A DNA stretch of 41,652 nucleotides from Arundinibacter roseus (GCF_004348825.1 NZ_SMJU01000023.1:1-41652), one strand, 5' to 3'; shown: positions 1 through 8,331, counted from the first letter of the stretch. Numbers and translations: made by a program. The notes: generated by a model from the letters alone, not told the origin.

Positions 1-96
1 TACAATTGGCTGAAAAACACCCTGCAAAACATCGCTACGATTAATCATAAAGACATTGCCGATCTGTTTCCGCAAAATTTTAGCAAAGGTCAGTAA
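1..96 (+). CDS. tnpC: IS66-family transposase TnpC, C-terminal end (partial)
   Basis: The first 96 bases read in frame 1 as 31 codons and a TAA stop at 94-96. The peptide begins YNWLKNTLQNIA and has a DLFPQNF ending, which matches the conserved end of IS66 transposases (a (P)Y-x-W/Y-L-K ... L-L-P-x-N-W pattern). The catalytic DDE core lies outside the window. It sits 8 bases before the IS terminal repeat at 105-127. It pairs with the tnpA start at the right end of the window, in the same orientation, so both are probably the two ends of one element. The family call is from recognition of the tail only. Confidence 0.8.
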   Translation, partial: YNWLKNTLQNIATINHKDIADLFPQNFSKGQ

Positions 97-103
97 TTAA
101 CTA

Positions 104-2509
104 TTATGTAGTTGGTAGGCCGGATACCTTGTAGCAGCCGCTTACGTTAAATATCCTAATGCTAAGAGCAATTTCAGTTAGCGAAGCCAGAGGTTGATTT
201 TGTAGAAGCCCCTGGTCTGGTATTTGATCTGCGGAGGAGTGATCCGCCCGACCCGTATAAATTGGAGTCGGAGTCAAATCGTACCGTTCGTCACTAGTAT
301 AGTTGTCAAGTTTCAGGGCTATTGTGGCGTTGGATAAATCGGTTCCATTACATAGTAGTTCTGCTGTTACATTTGATTTATTCACACATTTGAACCCAAA
401 ATCCAAATTAAACATATTCTCTCCTTGAACAGGGGCAACAAACGGAATTACAGCATGACCCATTTGTTCAAGTGCATCATTATCAATATCTTGTCTTAGT
501 TCTTTTGCAGATGGAGCAATTTGTAAAAGACCATATGGCTCTTGCTGTAACGGAATACGAAGTTCATACTTTTCTCCTGGGTTTAGACCCCTGGTTAAAA
601 ATCGGCTGTCAAAGTAATAAATACCAAGGCTATCGGTTTGTGTCGTTGCAATTAGATTCGATTCTCGCCACAAACCTACTTTAACATTTGACAAACCAAC
701 TTCATCCGCATCCTGTAAACCGTTTTCATTACAGTCCTGCCATACCCGGTGGCCCAAAAGTGTAGGTGGAGCTGCCCCTAATACCTCTACATCACCTATA
801 TGATTACTCTTGCGACCCACAAATTCCGTTGTAGAATTTTGTTGATATGCTACTAAACTACCCACTTTCTTACCAGTTACGTTATCATAAGCGCTAATCC
901 CGGCTGAATTGTACTCGGCTATGGGCTCGCGACTACTGACTAATACCAAGCCGTTATTAGGTAAAATGGCAAGGCCACCCATCCCATTCTCCTGGTGATA
1001 AGTCGTCTGACCTACGGAAAAAATATCTTCAAAATAGAATTCGCCCCCCTGTGGCCCCTGTTCATTATTGTGCCCTTTGCTTTCATTTCTACCCACGCTG
1101 GCATTTGCCTCCAAGCTGAAATTTTTTCTCTTGGGTGTTGCTCTTAAAACATCGCCTGCTGAAATAACTATGGTTTGTTTCCACTGACCATCAGATGTAC
1201 CCTTGCCAGAAGCCATTTGATGACCTAGACGATCCATCAGGCCAATTATAAGACTACCATCGGAGTCAAATTCAATATCTGAAAGGATGGGTTGTGGATG
1301 TACTGCCCACCATGCGGGCTCTTTAAGCATAACCTCCTTAGGATTGTCAGTCCATGCAAACCAATTTCCTATCCCATATTCAACTGTCCCTCTTTCATAG
1401 TTAAGAGGAAAAGAAATCACTTGGGCCATTTTCCTGGTCTCGGGGTCAAAAGAATGAACATAACCTATCAAATCCTTGGATTTACCTGAACGTTGAGCAT
1501 CGCACACACCACCAACATAAACCTTATCTTTATAAGATTTGACCGCAAAAGGGCGGTAGGTTCCACCCCTACATCTGGGTACCGCAAGATCAAAGCTGTT
1601 AAGATCTTTTGAAGTAGGAGCTTTGTCATTGTCTGGTAATTGAAGGGAATACAATTTTCTATCAAATAGACTAACGGTATATAATATACGTTTGTTTTTG
1701 GATAAATCAATTCCCCCAAGTCCCATCTTTCCCACGAGAGGAAACATTAAAGAGTCATTCATTGGGCTCTCGAATCGGGAGGATAAATCACGTACTAAAT
1801 CTTTTGGACCCGTGTTTCCTCCTAAGGAATCTAAAGAAGCAAAAGGAATAGTTTTCCCTGTCAAAAGATTGGTCTTGTAGATTCCACCTGAACCTAATGG
1901 TCCAAACCCACTGTGTCGCTTAGCTAGCGCTGCAGAGTAGAGCAAATTGTGTGACCTATCATAGGTGAGCCCCCAAATACAACCTGTATACTTGGGGCTA
2001 ATTTGTATTCTATCATCTCTTACTAGGGAATCAGACATGAGGATACGGATAGTACTTATTCCTAATGAATCTATTCTGCTGTCTGTATGATCGCCCATTG
2101 GCTGTATACTAACGGCAATTTTTGGCGACTCACTTACATAAGCAGTTGGTTGATACAAACCTAGATCTATTACCTCTCTCCGCCTTCCATCAATGAATCG
2201 GTTAAGATATTGGCCAATTGTAGGATGGAAACCTACTGGCAAACCTTCAAATTCAATTCGGAGTGGCTGCGGTGGTATACCCGAAAGAGAATAGAGCCCA
2301 ATTGTGTCCGTTAAGGAAGTTCCTAACAATTGGCCCATACGGTCGTACGCTAAAACCTTTATCTGGCTAATGCCTTTTTCAGATGGACTATCGTATTTCC
2401 CATTTGCGTTTAAGTCCTGGTAGGCACGCCCCCCCACTTGCGCCAATGCATTTTGGCAAAGTAAGCCCGCAGCAACCGTAAGGATGCAGGGCAAAAGTTT
2501 TTGTTTCAT
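104..2509 (-). CDS. Secreted SdrD B-like domain protein, 3' end replaced by IS66 insertion
   Basis: The 801-codon frame starts with a signal peptide (MKQKLLPCILTVAAGLLCQN, cleavage near ALA-Q), so the product is exported. Residues about 25-120 and about 585-670 are two SdrD B/CNA-B-like modules, each with the D-x-N-x-N-G-x-x-D calcium-type pattern (DLNANGKYD, DCNENGLQD). The part between has short repeats of beta-propeller type. The last seven codons and the stop (104-127) are IS66 DNA, so native coding ends at 128 (794 residues). In frame across the insertion, the missing end is the T9SS sorting domain at 41192-41518. Without it the product would probably not be secreted by T9SS or attached at the surface. 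Its original role is unknown; adhesin or structural surface protein is a guess from the domains. Confidence 0.8.
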   Translation of the reverse strand: MKQKLLPCILTVAAGLLCQNALAQVGGRAYQDLNANGKYDSPSEKGISQIKVLAYDRMGQLLGTSLTDTIGLYSLSGIPPQPLRIEFEGLPVGFHPTIGQYLNRFIDGRRREVIDLGLYQPTAYVSESPKIAVSIQPMGDHTDSRIDSLGISTIRILMSDSLVRDDRIQISPKYTGCIWGLTYDRSHNLLYSAALAKRHSGFGPLGSGGIYKTNLLTGKTIPFASLDSLGGNTGPKDLVRDLSSRFESPMNDSLMFPLVGKMGLGGIDLSKNKRILYTVSLFDRKLYSLQLPDNDKAPTSKDLNSFDLAVPRCRGGTYRPFAVKSYKDKVYVGGVCDAQRSGKSKDLIGYVHSFDPETRKMAQVISFPLNYERGTVEYGIGNWFAWTDNPKEVMLKEPAWWAVHPQPILSDIEFDSDGSLIIGLMDRLGHQMASGKGTSDGQWKQTIVISAGDVLRATPKRKNFSLEANASVGRNESKGHNNEQGPQGGEFYFEDIFSVGQTTYHQENGMGGLAILPNNGLVLVSSREPIAEYNSAGISAYDNVTGKKVGSLVAYQQNSTTEFVGRKSNHIGDVEVLGAAPPTLLGHRVWQDCNENGLQDADEVGLSNVKVGLWRESNLIATTQTDSLGIYYFDSRFLTRGLNPGEKYELRIPLQQEPYGLLQIAPSAKELRQDIDNDALEQMGHAVIPFVAPVQGENMFNLDFGFKCVNKSNVTAELLCNGTDLSNATIALKLDNYTSDERYDLTPTPIYTGRADHSSADQIPDQGLLQNQPLASLTEIALSIRIFNVSGCYKVSGLPTT
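105..127 (-). repeat. IS66 terminal inverted repeat (right)
   Basis: This 23-bp imperfect terminal repeat has its nine innermost bases (tatgtagtt) identical to the reverse complement of the left-end repeat. The outermost GTA is also shared. Confidence 0.85.
128..135. repeat. 8-bp target-site duplication of IS66 (left copy)
   Basis: The sequence cttgtagc lies directly outside the IS terminus. The identical octamer lies directly outside the other IS terminus at 41519-41526. Confidence 0.85.
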
Positions 2510-3157
2510 AAAGATTATGCGATATGAAAAGAGTTATTGATGGAAAATCACAATAGAAATTCGGAAATGAAATATATAATTAATATAAATTGTATCTAAA
2601 ATTATTTTTCAAGGGAATACGATATGTATTGATATATGTAGCTCCTTAATAAATATTATTACAAAATGCTATCTTTAAGCATTTAAATACTAAAACCAAA
2701 ATTTTTAATAACTATCCTTTATTCGTTTTAATTTGCAAGTATATAAAATACTTGCCTACTAAGGTATGGTTAAGTGCACAATCTACTGTACCTTGCTAAA
2801 ATGCAAGATATTTTTAATTTAATTATCATATAATGCCTCATAATCAATTAGTTATGCCTTAACTATTTTAAAATATCGCAAGAAGGGACATATATGTATT
2901 TACAAGTCCTTATTTATCTAAATATCTATTATTCAGATAGTAAATTAAAAGGTATTGGCTACCCATATTACCGTCAAATTCATTAGTACACTTTTAGAAT
3001 ACCTAATCAATACTCATTTTTTTGTATAATTTTGGCACATTATAGAAACCAAAAGTTAATATGGGTTTCACAACTCCAAAACTGAATTTAAAGGATTGAT
3101 ATTAAAATTTCAGCCTTTATTTATGACAAAATTAGGTTATTCGCCACATTTGATGCA
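2510..3157. other. AT-rich intergenic region, no gene seen
   Basis: This stretch is very AT-rich with frequent stops on both strands. It must hold the promoter of the minus-strand SdrD-like gene, but I could not pick a convincing promoter. Confidence 0.5.
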
Positions 3158-3218
3158 AGGGTAAAAAGACCTCAAAAAGACCTCAAAAATTGAGGTCTTT
3201 TTGAGGTCTTTTTACCCT
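3158..3218 (-). terminator. Strong hairpin terminator after the LuxR-type gene
   Basis: A perfect inverted repeat has 29-bp arms (3158-3186 and 3190-3218) and a 3-nt loop. Each arm contains two direct copies of aaaaagacctc. It lies 31 bases past the stop of the minus-strand HTH gene. Runs of T in either direction fit a bidirectional rho-independent terminator. Confidence 0.75.
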
Positions 3219-3249
3219 ATCTTTAAAAGATACTCAATCACCAAAATTT

Positions 3250-3525
3250 TTATGATGGTGATTTACCAGTGTGCTGCATGTATAATTCCCTCAAATAATT
3301 GCGATTACGACGAGCATAACGAGCTAATACATGCGGGCCTTTTTGTTGCAGCCTGTCACTAATTCGGTTTCGATAGTTTTTGACACTCTTGATTGATACA
3401 GATATTCTTTCAGCAATATCTTGGTTATCAAGGTCGTCAGCTAGCAAAAGTAGCACCTCCCATTCTCGATGGGTGAGTTGATGCCAACTGGATGAGTCAT
3501 AATGTGGAACTGTAAAATCACGCAT
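3250..3525 (-). CDS. Orphan LuxR/GerE-type HTH protein
   Basis: This 91-residue protein consists almost only of a LuxR C-terminal HTH domain at about residues 16-65. It has the LTxRExEVL-like start (LTHREWEVLLLLA), an NQDIAERISVSIKSV recognition region and a KNYRNRISDRLQ dimer helix. There is no receiver, autoinducer or sensor domain, so it is either a single-domain transcription regulator or a remnant of a larger regulator. Its start is the first ATG after an AT-rich leader. The neighbours are the disrupted secreted-protein gene downstream, separated by a strong terminator, and a gene-free stretch upstream. DNA binding is likely from the family; its targets are unknown. Confidence 0.75.
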   Translation of the reverse strand: MRDFTVPHYDSSSWHQLTHREWEVLLLLADDLDNQDIAERISVSIKSVKNYRNRISDRLQQKGPHVLARYARRNRNYLRELYMQHTGKSPS

Positions 3526-4427
3526 AAAAGTACTATTAGGTTAAAAATTAGTGAGGCTCCTAAATGTTTTAGTATGTGTACCTTTACCTTTGCGCACAAG
3601 CATTGGTTACAATTTATGATAAATCATCAATAACAATGCCAGTTTGTCTGTTTTGTGTCCATTATTTACTTCTATTAACTAAATTCTAAACAGATCACAA
3701 ATAACCTTCGGTTCTGAGCAGTTGCATTTGAATACTTTATAGTTGAATGATCCTCATGCTATTGTAATAATGGCCAGTGATTTCAAATAGATAAGGATTT
3801 AGTTCTTTTCAGACACTCGATTGAGGTTTTCTTTTAGATGTGCGGAATACTGCGTAACTAGAATAATTACATAGCTCTAAGCCACATAAACTATTAATTT
3901 TGAGTCGGTTGCAGCTATTTAGGGAGTAAGTAATATCGGATGATATGTGAGGCATTTGATTTTTCGAATTAAATGCATAGCAACATACAATGTTCACTTT
4001 TGCCCCATCGCTTCCGAGGATACTGTTAGATTGATGACTATAATTTCAGCAGCAGTTTTCTCCTCTATATTGAGCATTATTGCTATTTCAGCTTTCAAGA
4101 GTGCTCTCTAGCTAGGTCTTTTCTATCCCCAGTGTACCCTTTTATACTTTTTGCACCCTTCCTCGCTACGGTCCAAAAAAAACTCGTATAAATTTGTCAG
4201 GTGATTCAAGAGTAAAGAAAAATGGCCCTAAGAAGTTAGAGTATCAACAGTGCATCTTCAATTTCCATAGTCGTGTTATGTTAAGTAGAATAGTCACTGA
4301 ATGTCTAAAAAAATCACTTAGAAGCTTAAACTTGGCCTGCCTGCGCCCAGAAAGGTCCATACCGTGATCAGAAAACCAAATATATACCTGCAGCAAGGCA
4401 CGAAATAGTATTCTTACTTATCCCAAC
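3526..4427. other. Intergenic region without a convincing gene
   Basis: About 900 bases separate the LuxR-type gene from the par locus. Short open frames exist, the longest 62 codons on the minus strand at 3809-3997, but none has recognisable domain character. The right part leads into TAAGTA-containing repeats that probably belong to the partition system. Confidence 0.5.
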
Positions 4428-4447
4428 ATTTACTTAAATAAGTAAAT
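4428..4447. promoter_or_regulatory. TAAGTA-type palindrome upstream of parA
   Basis: Nine-base perfect arms (atttactta / taagtaaat) lie around a central aa. Related TTACTT/AAGTAA words continue to about 4455. It resembles the palindromes at 4535-4572 and 5551-5596, so it may be another site for the RHH partition protein. Confidence 0.5.
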
Positions 4448-4534
4448 ACTTACGTTTTACGTCATAGTAGAAATGCTTCTCCACGTAACACTCCAATTTT
4501 GTTGTTCGACATAAAAGTGTTTACGTTAATCCAA

Positions 4535-4572
4535 CCAACAAATACTTATTTAAGTAAATAAGTATTTGTTGG
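4535..4572. promoter_or_regulatory. Perfect palindrome in the parA promoter region (putative operator/centromere)
   Basis: Arms of 17 bp (4535-4551 and 4556-4572) flank an aagt centre, and the site ends 47 bases before parA. A further TTTAAGTATTTACTTACC stretch follows. In ParA systems with RHH partners, the RHH protein binds short repeats upstream of parA both as repressor and as centromere-binding factor. This function is inferred from position and repetition. Confidence 0.6.
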
Positions 4573-4619
4573 TTTAAGTATTTACTTACCTTTACACCCA
4601 CAAGCAATCTGATTATCTA

Positions 4620-5264
4620 ATGATTATATCTGTAACTAGCCTAAAAGGGGGTGTTGGTAAATCAACACTATCACAAAATCTTGCCGTATGCTTTGCTCAT
4701 GCGGGTTATAAAGTGTGTATCCTGGATGTTGATACGAACCAAAGTGCTATACGCTGGTCAGGTTTGCGCCCGGACGACGCTCCTGCGATTCCTGTATTTG
4801 GGCAGCCGGATGGTATAGAACTTTCAAAAAATGCGAAACATTTGAGTAAGGACTACGACATCATTCTCATTGATGGTACTCCTTCGCTCAATAAGGTAAC
4901 TAGCAAGATTATCCTACTGGCAGACCTGCTGTTGATTCCAATCTTGCCTAGCGGTCTCGATATATGGGCAACTGAGCAGTTCTTAGAACGATACCATGAT
5001 GCAGAAGCAGAACGAGAAAAAAAGCTACCAGCTTACTTTTTGATGAATCAGTTTCAGCCCAATACAAACCTTTCAAAGGAGGTTCGGGAAGTCCTGGAAG
5101 ACACGGAAATTCCAGTCTTGAAGAATACACTAAAAAATCGTACAGCTTATCGAGAGGCCGTAATTAAAGGACTTGGCGTGATTGAATATAAAGACAAGAA
5201 AGCCCAGGAAGAGCTTGTAGCTCTATACAATGAAATTTCAAAAATTATGAAAAAGATCAAGTAA
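4620..5264 (+). CDS. parA: ParA-family partition ATPase
   Basis: This 214-residue ParA/MinD-type ATPase drives plasmid segregation. A deviant Walker A motif, KGGVGKST, lies at residues 9-16, with the signature lysine K9 and K14. The switch I/A' segment is ILDVDTNQSA, where most family members have D-x-D-P-Q. Walker B is IILIDGTPS. It has no N-terminal HTH domain and is short, which fits type Ib ParA proteins that leave autoregulation to a small RHH partner. That partner starts 23 bases downstream (5288). TAAGTA palindromes flank the pair. The ATG at 4620 directly precedes the conserved strand and is the natural start. Confidence 0.9.
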   Translation: MIISVTSLKGGVGKSTLSQNLAVCFAHAGYKVCILDVDTNQSAIRWSGLRPDDAPAIPVFGQPDGIELSKNAKHLSKDYDIILIDGTPSLNKVTSKIILLADLLLIPILPSGLDIWATEQFLERYHDAEAEREKKLPAYFLMNQFQPNTNLSKEVREVLEDTEIPVLKNTLKNRTAYREAVIKGLGVIEYKDKKAQEELVALYNEISKIMKKIK

Positions 5265-5287
5265 GCACCAATTAAAAAGACAAAACC

Positions 5288-5545
5288 ATGGCAAAGGAAA
5301 AATTAGGCTTAAAAGAGACGCTGGGCCTGAGCCCCAGGCAGAATATAAAAAAAACAGTTATTGATGTCGAAAAAACGGAGAAAGCAGTGAAGGAGCTCCA
5401 TTCTACCGGTAAAAAGGAGATCACCCGCCTAAGCGTTGATATTGACAAAGAGCTTTTCAAAAAAATGAAAGTAAAGCTGGCGCAAGAAGGTATGACAGTC
5501 CGTGATTACGTGCTGAGTTTGATTGAAGCAGATATACTTAAATAA
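5288..5545 (+). CDS. Ribbon-helix-helix centromere-binding partner of ParA
   Basis: This 85-residue protein has a basic, flexible N-terminal half (residues 1-43). Its C-terminal ribbon-helix-helix fold includes ITRLSVDIDKELFKKMK, where the strand carries the DNA-contacting residues, followed by two helices ending EADILK. The arrangement of disordered basic arm plus RHH after parA is typical of ParG/omega-like plasmid partition proteins. It probably binds the TAAGTA palindromes on both sides of the operon, tethers the plasmid to ParA and represses the operon. An antitoxin of RHH type is the alternative, but no toxin gene is adjacent. The stop at 5543-5545 lies 5 bases before the next palindrome. 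Confidence 0.75.
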   Translation: MAKEKLGLKETLGLSPRQNIKKTVIDVEKTEKAVKELHSTGKKEITRLSVDIDKELFKKMKVKLAQEGMTVRDYVLSLIEADILK

Positions 5546-5550
5546 GTAAA

Positions 5551-5596
5551 TAAGTATATGTGTGTTTAAGTATTTACTTAAACACACATATACTTA
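5551..5596. promoter_or_regulatory. 46-bp palindrome after parAB (putative centromere or terminator)
   Basis: Perfect 22-bp arms (5551-5572, 5575-5596) flank a tt centre, and each arm contains TAAGTA words twice. Shared words with 4428-4447 and 4535-4572 suggest a partition-protein site. As RNA it would also form a strong hairpin ending the par operon. Confidence 0.6.
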
Positions 5597-5934
5597 CACT
5601 ACCTTTTTATATTTATATACTTGGTTATCAGTAATTTTAGCTGGTTAAACCCGCTCTGATTGCTAGAATGAAACCAAATAAATCTATCAGTTTGCCATCG
5701 TACAATCCTCAATTCAATATTGCTTTACTCAATTTATGATCAGTTATTTCTTACTTCAAGCAACGAGATACGCCGGTTAGGATTTGAATATGAGAACAAA
5801 TGCTAGAAAAGTCAGATATAGAACTCCATGAAAGAAGGCCAATAAAGAGAAAACAAATATACATATAAGACAAATAAGTAAATTTATCACGTCAAGAAAT
5901 CTACACTGACTACATGAAATAGCCAATAAATTAT
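5597..5934. other. AT-rich intergenic region between par and the origin
   Basis: No gene and no repeat of note was seen here. It is AT-rich and leads into the origin repeats. Confidence 0.45.
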
Positions 5935-5956
5935 GACCCCATAAAAGTCGTTTTTA
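5935..5956 (-). repeat. Isolated iteron, inverted orientation
   Basis: This is an exact reverse complement of the AAAACGACTTTTATGGGGT iteron found in the tandem array at 6511-6630. It may be a distal initiator site for looping or handcuffing. Confidence 0.75.
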
Positions 5957-5965
5957 GCATAAAAA

Positions 5966-6035
5966 CGGACAAAAGAACCATAATTCGGACAAATACAGGA
6001 AAAAACCGACAAACTGCGACAAATACCGACAAAAG
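5966..6035 (+). repeat. Helically phased CSGACAAA short repeats in the origin region
   Basis: Copies of (C/G)(C/G)GACAAA or close variants start at 5966, 5986, 6006, 6016 and 6026, always at multiples of 10 bp. Each is followed by an A-run, so the A-tracts are phased. Curved DNA or an array of protein sites on one helical face is likely. Confidence 0.6.
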
Positions 6036-6256
6036 GAGTGTTTATCAAAAAATCTTTACTCCGCAGGCCCAAAAAAAGTTTTTTTTTAAAAAAGTGCCTC
6101 ATTTTGGAGCATGATAACGTAATCGGCTAATTATCAAGTGATTATGTATTATGATATTCTAACTGCTAGTTTGTCATTCACAAATTTTGATTGCGAAAGT
6201 GTATCCAATACAAACATTTAAATCATAATGTATTGAATATCAAAAGATTATAGAGA

Positions 6257-6276
6257 CAAAAACGACTTTTATGGGG
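6257..6276 (+). repeat. Isolated iteron, direct orientation
   Basis: One copy of the AAAACGACTTTTATGGGG iteron lies about 235 bp before the main array, in the same orientation. Confidence 0.75.
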
Positions 6277-6429
6277 TCGGCGCAAAAACTTTCTTTCTTT
6301 ACAGACAGTCAAAAGGAAGTCCAATGACTGTGTCAATTGTGATCGATTCTTGAAAAAGTACTAATTGGATCGATTCTCTTCAACAGCTAAATTTTTATTT
6401 TTTTTACTAAAATTTTAAAAAAAACACTG

Positions 6430-6477
6430 TTTGTTTCTTTCTTTTACCTTTCCTCTCTTTCCTAACTTTCCTCCTTC
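6430..6477 (+). other. Polypyrimidine tract before the iterons
   Basis: Over these 48 bases only about four are purines on the plus strand. An A+T block precedes it. Such strand-asymmetric, easily melted DNA next to iterons would suit an unwinding element. The role is inferred. Confidence 0.45.
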
Positions 6478-6510
6478 GTAACCTATTGAAAATCAGTATG
6501 GTTAACAGTG

Positions 6511-6630
6511 TTAAAAACGACTTTTATGGGGTTAAAAACGACTTTTATGGGGTCAAAAACGACTTTTATGGGGTCAAAAAACGACTTTTATGGGGTCAAA
6601 AAACGACTTTTATGGGGTCAAAAAACGACT
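6511..6630 (+). repeat. Iteron array of the replication origin
   Basis: Five complete tandem copies lie at 6511-6531, 6532-6552, 6553-6573, 6574-6595 and 6596-6617, plus a partial sixth at 6618-6630. Units are 21 or 22 bp with the core AAAACGACTTTTATGGGG. Unit length differs only by the number of As in the spacer. The array ends about 100 bases before rep. An inverted partial copy (taagtcgttttt) lies at 6641-6652 and another half-site at 6708-6716. This is the usual arrangement of Rep_3-type plasmid origins, where the initiator binds iterons. Confidence 0.9.
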
Positions 6631-6676
6631 AAGAAAAAAATAAGTCGTTTTTCTGGTATTAAATAAAATACTCTCT

Positions 6677-6684
6677 TACTTTTG
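6677..6684 (+). promoter_or_regulatory. Possible Bacteroidota -7 element (TAnnTTTG) for rep
   Basis: TACTTTTG matches the Bacteroidota -7 consensus TAnnTTTG and lies 49 bases before the rep ATG, between inverted half-iterons. The -33 element is weak. Half-iterons beside it suggest autorepression by Rep. Confidence 0.4.
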
Positions 6685-6732
6685 TTCTACGACTACCGAT
6701 GAGTATGAGTCGTTTTAAACACATCAGGATTC

Positions 6733-8013
6733 ATGGAAGAAAAAAGAGATAAGGCATTACTTTCAATTGCGAACGATCCCCACAGATTAATCAAAACCAA
6801 TCCAATCATCAATGCGCGGTTTGATATAACTGCTGTGCAGCTAAAAGTCTTCTTAAAAATTATTGCTAGCATAGATCAAAGCCTGGACGATATTCCGGAG
6901 ATAAAGCTTTCGGTCAAAGAGATTACGAAATTCATTGGGAGCGGCTCCAAAAACATTCATACTTACTTGCAGGAGGAGCTTAGTAAGCTCCGCAAGAAAG
7001 ACATCAACTATGAGGATGAAAACATCCGATTGGAGTCTAATTTTATTAACACAATTGTCTATCACAAGAAAGAGGGATACTTTACTTTCGAGATTCCCAG
7101 CAAGATCAAACCCTTCATTTTACAGATCAAAGAGAACTTCACGGTGATAGATATACGTAATATTATGCACCTGGATAGCGTATATTCCATACGCTTCTAT
7201 GAGTTTTGTAAGGAGTACGAACGCTTTAAGGGCTTTGAGTATGAGCTGGAGGAGTTGAAGAGAATATTTGGAATTGAGAATAAGTACAAGAACTACTACG
7301 ATTTCAAATTAAAAGTACTTAACCAAGCGCGGAATGAGCTTATAAAAAACTCAGAGTTGTACTTTGACTATGAAGAAGTAAAGGCAGGCAAAAAAGTAAT
7401 CAAGCTGCGTTTCAAGATAAGGAAGAATAAAAAACAAGTACTAACCGACGTAGATCCGCAGATACAGGAGATTTTAGAGCTTGTAAAAGAGTACGTCCCG
7501 GAATCCGTGGTAAAAGCCTGGTTCGACAAGTACTCATATGAGCAAATAAAAAAAGGGGTAGAATATGGGCTAGGAAAGCTCAACGGAGGGAAGGTGAAGG
7601 ATGTGGCCGCGTACATGCAGAAAATGGTCTCTATGCCCGAATTTGTGGATAGTGAGAAGGTATTGAAGGAGCAGAAGGCAACGAAGGCCAAGCAAAAGAA
7701 GGCGGAAAAGGAAATTTCACAACTTAGTCATGAGAATGTTGAGAAACTAAAAGAAATGGTCTACCAGGAAAAAGTGGCTATTTTTAGAAGCCTCACTCAG
7801 GAAGATTTGAGTATTCAGGAGCAATTGATTGTTAAACTCCGGGGAGGCTATTTTAAGTCTACGTACAAGGATAATCTGAGCTTTTCGGAAAACCTGAAAG
7901 ATCCAATGTTGGAGGGAATGTTGGTGGGAGTCGCTCAGGACCTTTTTCCACAAGCATTTTTATCAATTGCTTCACGGGAGATAGAAATAAAAAAAATGGA
8001 AGATGGGTTTTAG
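6733..8013 (+). CDS. Replication initiation protein, Rep_3 (RepA/RepB) family
   Basis: This 426-residue protein begins with HRLIKTNPIINARFDITAVQ, a pattern typical of Rep_3 winged-helix initiators (conserved N-x-L/I ... T-x-x-Q-x-K-x-F/L). Two winged-helix domains probably occupy residues about 15-235, including the IRFYEFCKEYERFK helix. After about residue 240 comes a lysine- and glutamate-rich helical tail (about 300-350), longer than in short RepB proteins. It would bind the iterons at 6511-6630, open the origin and load host helicase. The ATG at 6733 follows a weak purine-rich CAGGA and starts directly before the conserved part. Confidence 0.9.
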   Translation: MEEKRDKALLSIANDPHRLIKTNPIINARFDITAVQLKVFLKIIASIDQSLDDIPEIKLSVKEITKFIGSGSKNIHTYLQEELSKLRKKDINYEDENIRLESNFINTIVYHKKEGYFTFEIPSKIKPFILQIKENFTVIDIRNIMHLDSVYSIRFYEFCKEYERFKGFEYELEELKRIFGIENKYKNYYDFKLKVLNQARNELIKNSELYFDYEEVKAGKKVIKLRFKIRKNKKQVLTDVDPQIQEILELVKEYVPESVVKAWFDKYSYEQIKKGVEYGLGKLNGGKVKDVAAYMQKMVSMPEFVDSEKVLKEQKATKAKQKKAEKEISQLSHENVEKLKEMVYQEKVAIFRSLTQEDLSIQEQLIVKLRGGYFKSTYKDNLSFSENLKDPMLEGMLVGVAQDLFPQAFLSIASREIEIKKMEDGF

Positions 8014-8331
8014 CATTTGGTTGCCCCTAATGTAGTCATTTAAAACGTTAAAATTTGATTTTATATCGTTTTAAATACGTTTTAATTACTTTAATAGAGA
8101 TTGTAAAACGAATTTCCTGTTATGAAAAGATCAGGATTGACTCCATCTCTAAAACAAGCCTTCCCTGCTGCTCTCCCACATCAAGGAGCTATCCCAAATC
8201 TGTATTTTGGCACCGGGAGAGATCTCTGACATTAAGCAATAAAATCTCCTCACAGTGAATGACAAGGTCTGGAATGGCAATTGAGCTCAGAGAGCCGCGG
8301 GGAAAATTGCACCTTTTAATAGTTAAGCCTC
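8014..8331. other. Intergenic region after rep
   Basis: No gene was seen. The first 100 bases repeat short words around CGTTTTAA/AAAACG, which resemble the iteron core loosely. No terminator with a T-run could be assigned to rep. Confidence 0.4.

Larger units (their letters stand above)
1..127 (+). mobile_element. Right end of an IS66-family insertion sequence
   Basis: This is the 3' end of tnpC plus a terminal inverted repeat at 105-127. The repeat matches the reverse complement of the repeat at 41527-41549 at 17 of 23 positions and ends in ...ATAC, so the element's outer termini read GTA, as is usual for IS66. An 8-bp target duplication (cttgtagc) follows at 128-135 and is repeated exactly at 41519-41526. 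IS66 elements are known to make 8-bp duplications. Confidence 0.85.

Noticed and set aside
3809-3997. 62-codon minus-strand frame between the LuxR-type gene and par
   Set aside because: Cysteine- and serine-rich, without domain character, in AT-rich intergenic DNA.
8055-8258. 67-codon frame after rep
   Set aside because: It has no family, and the frame passes through AT-rich repeats. Probably chance.
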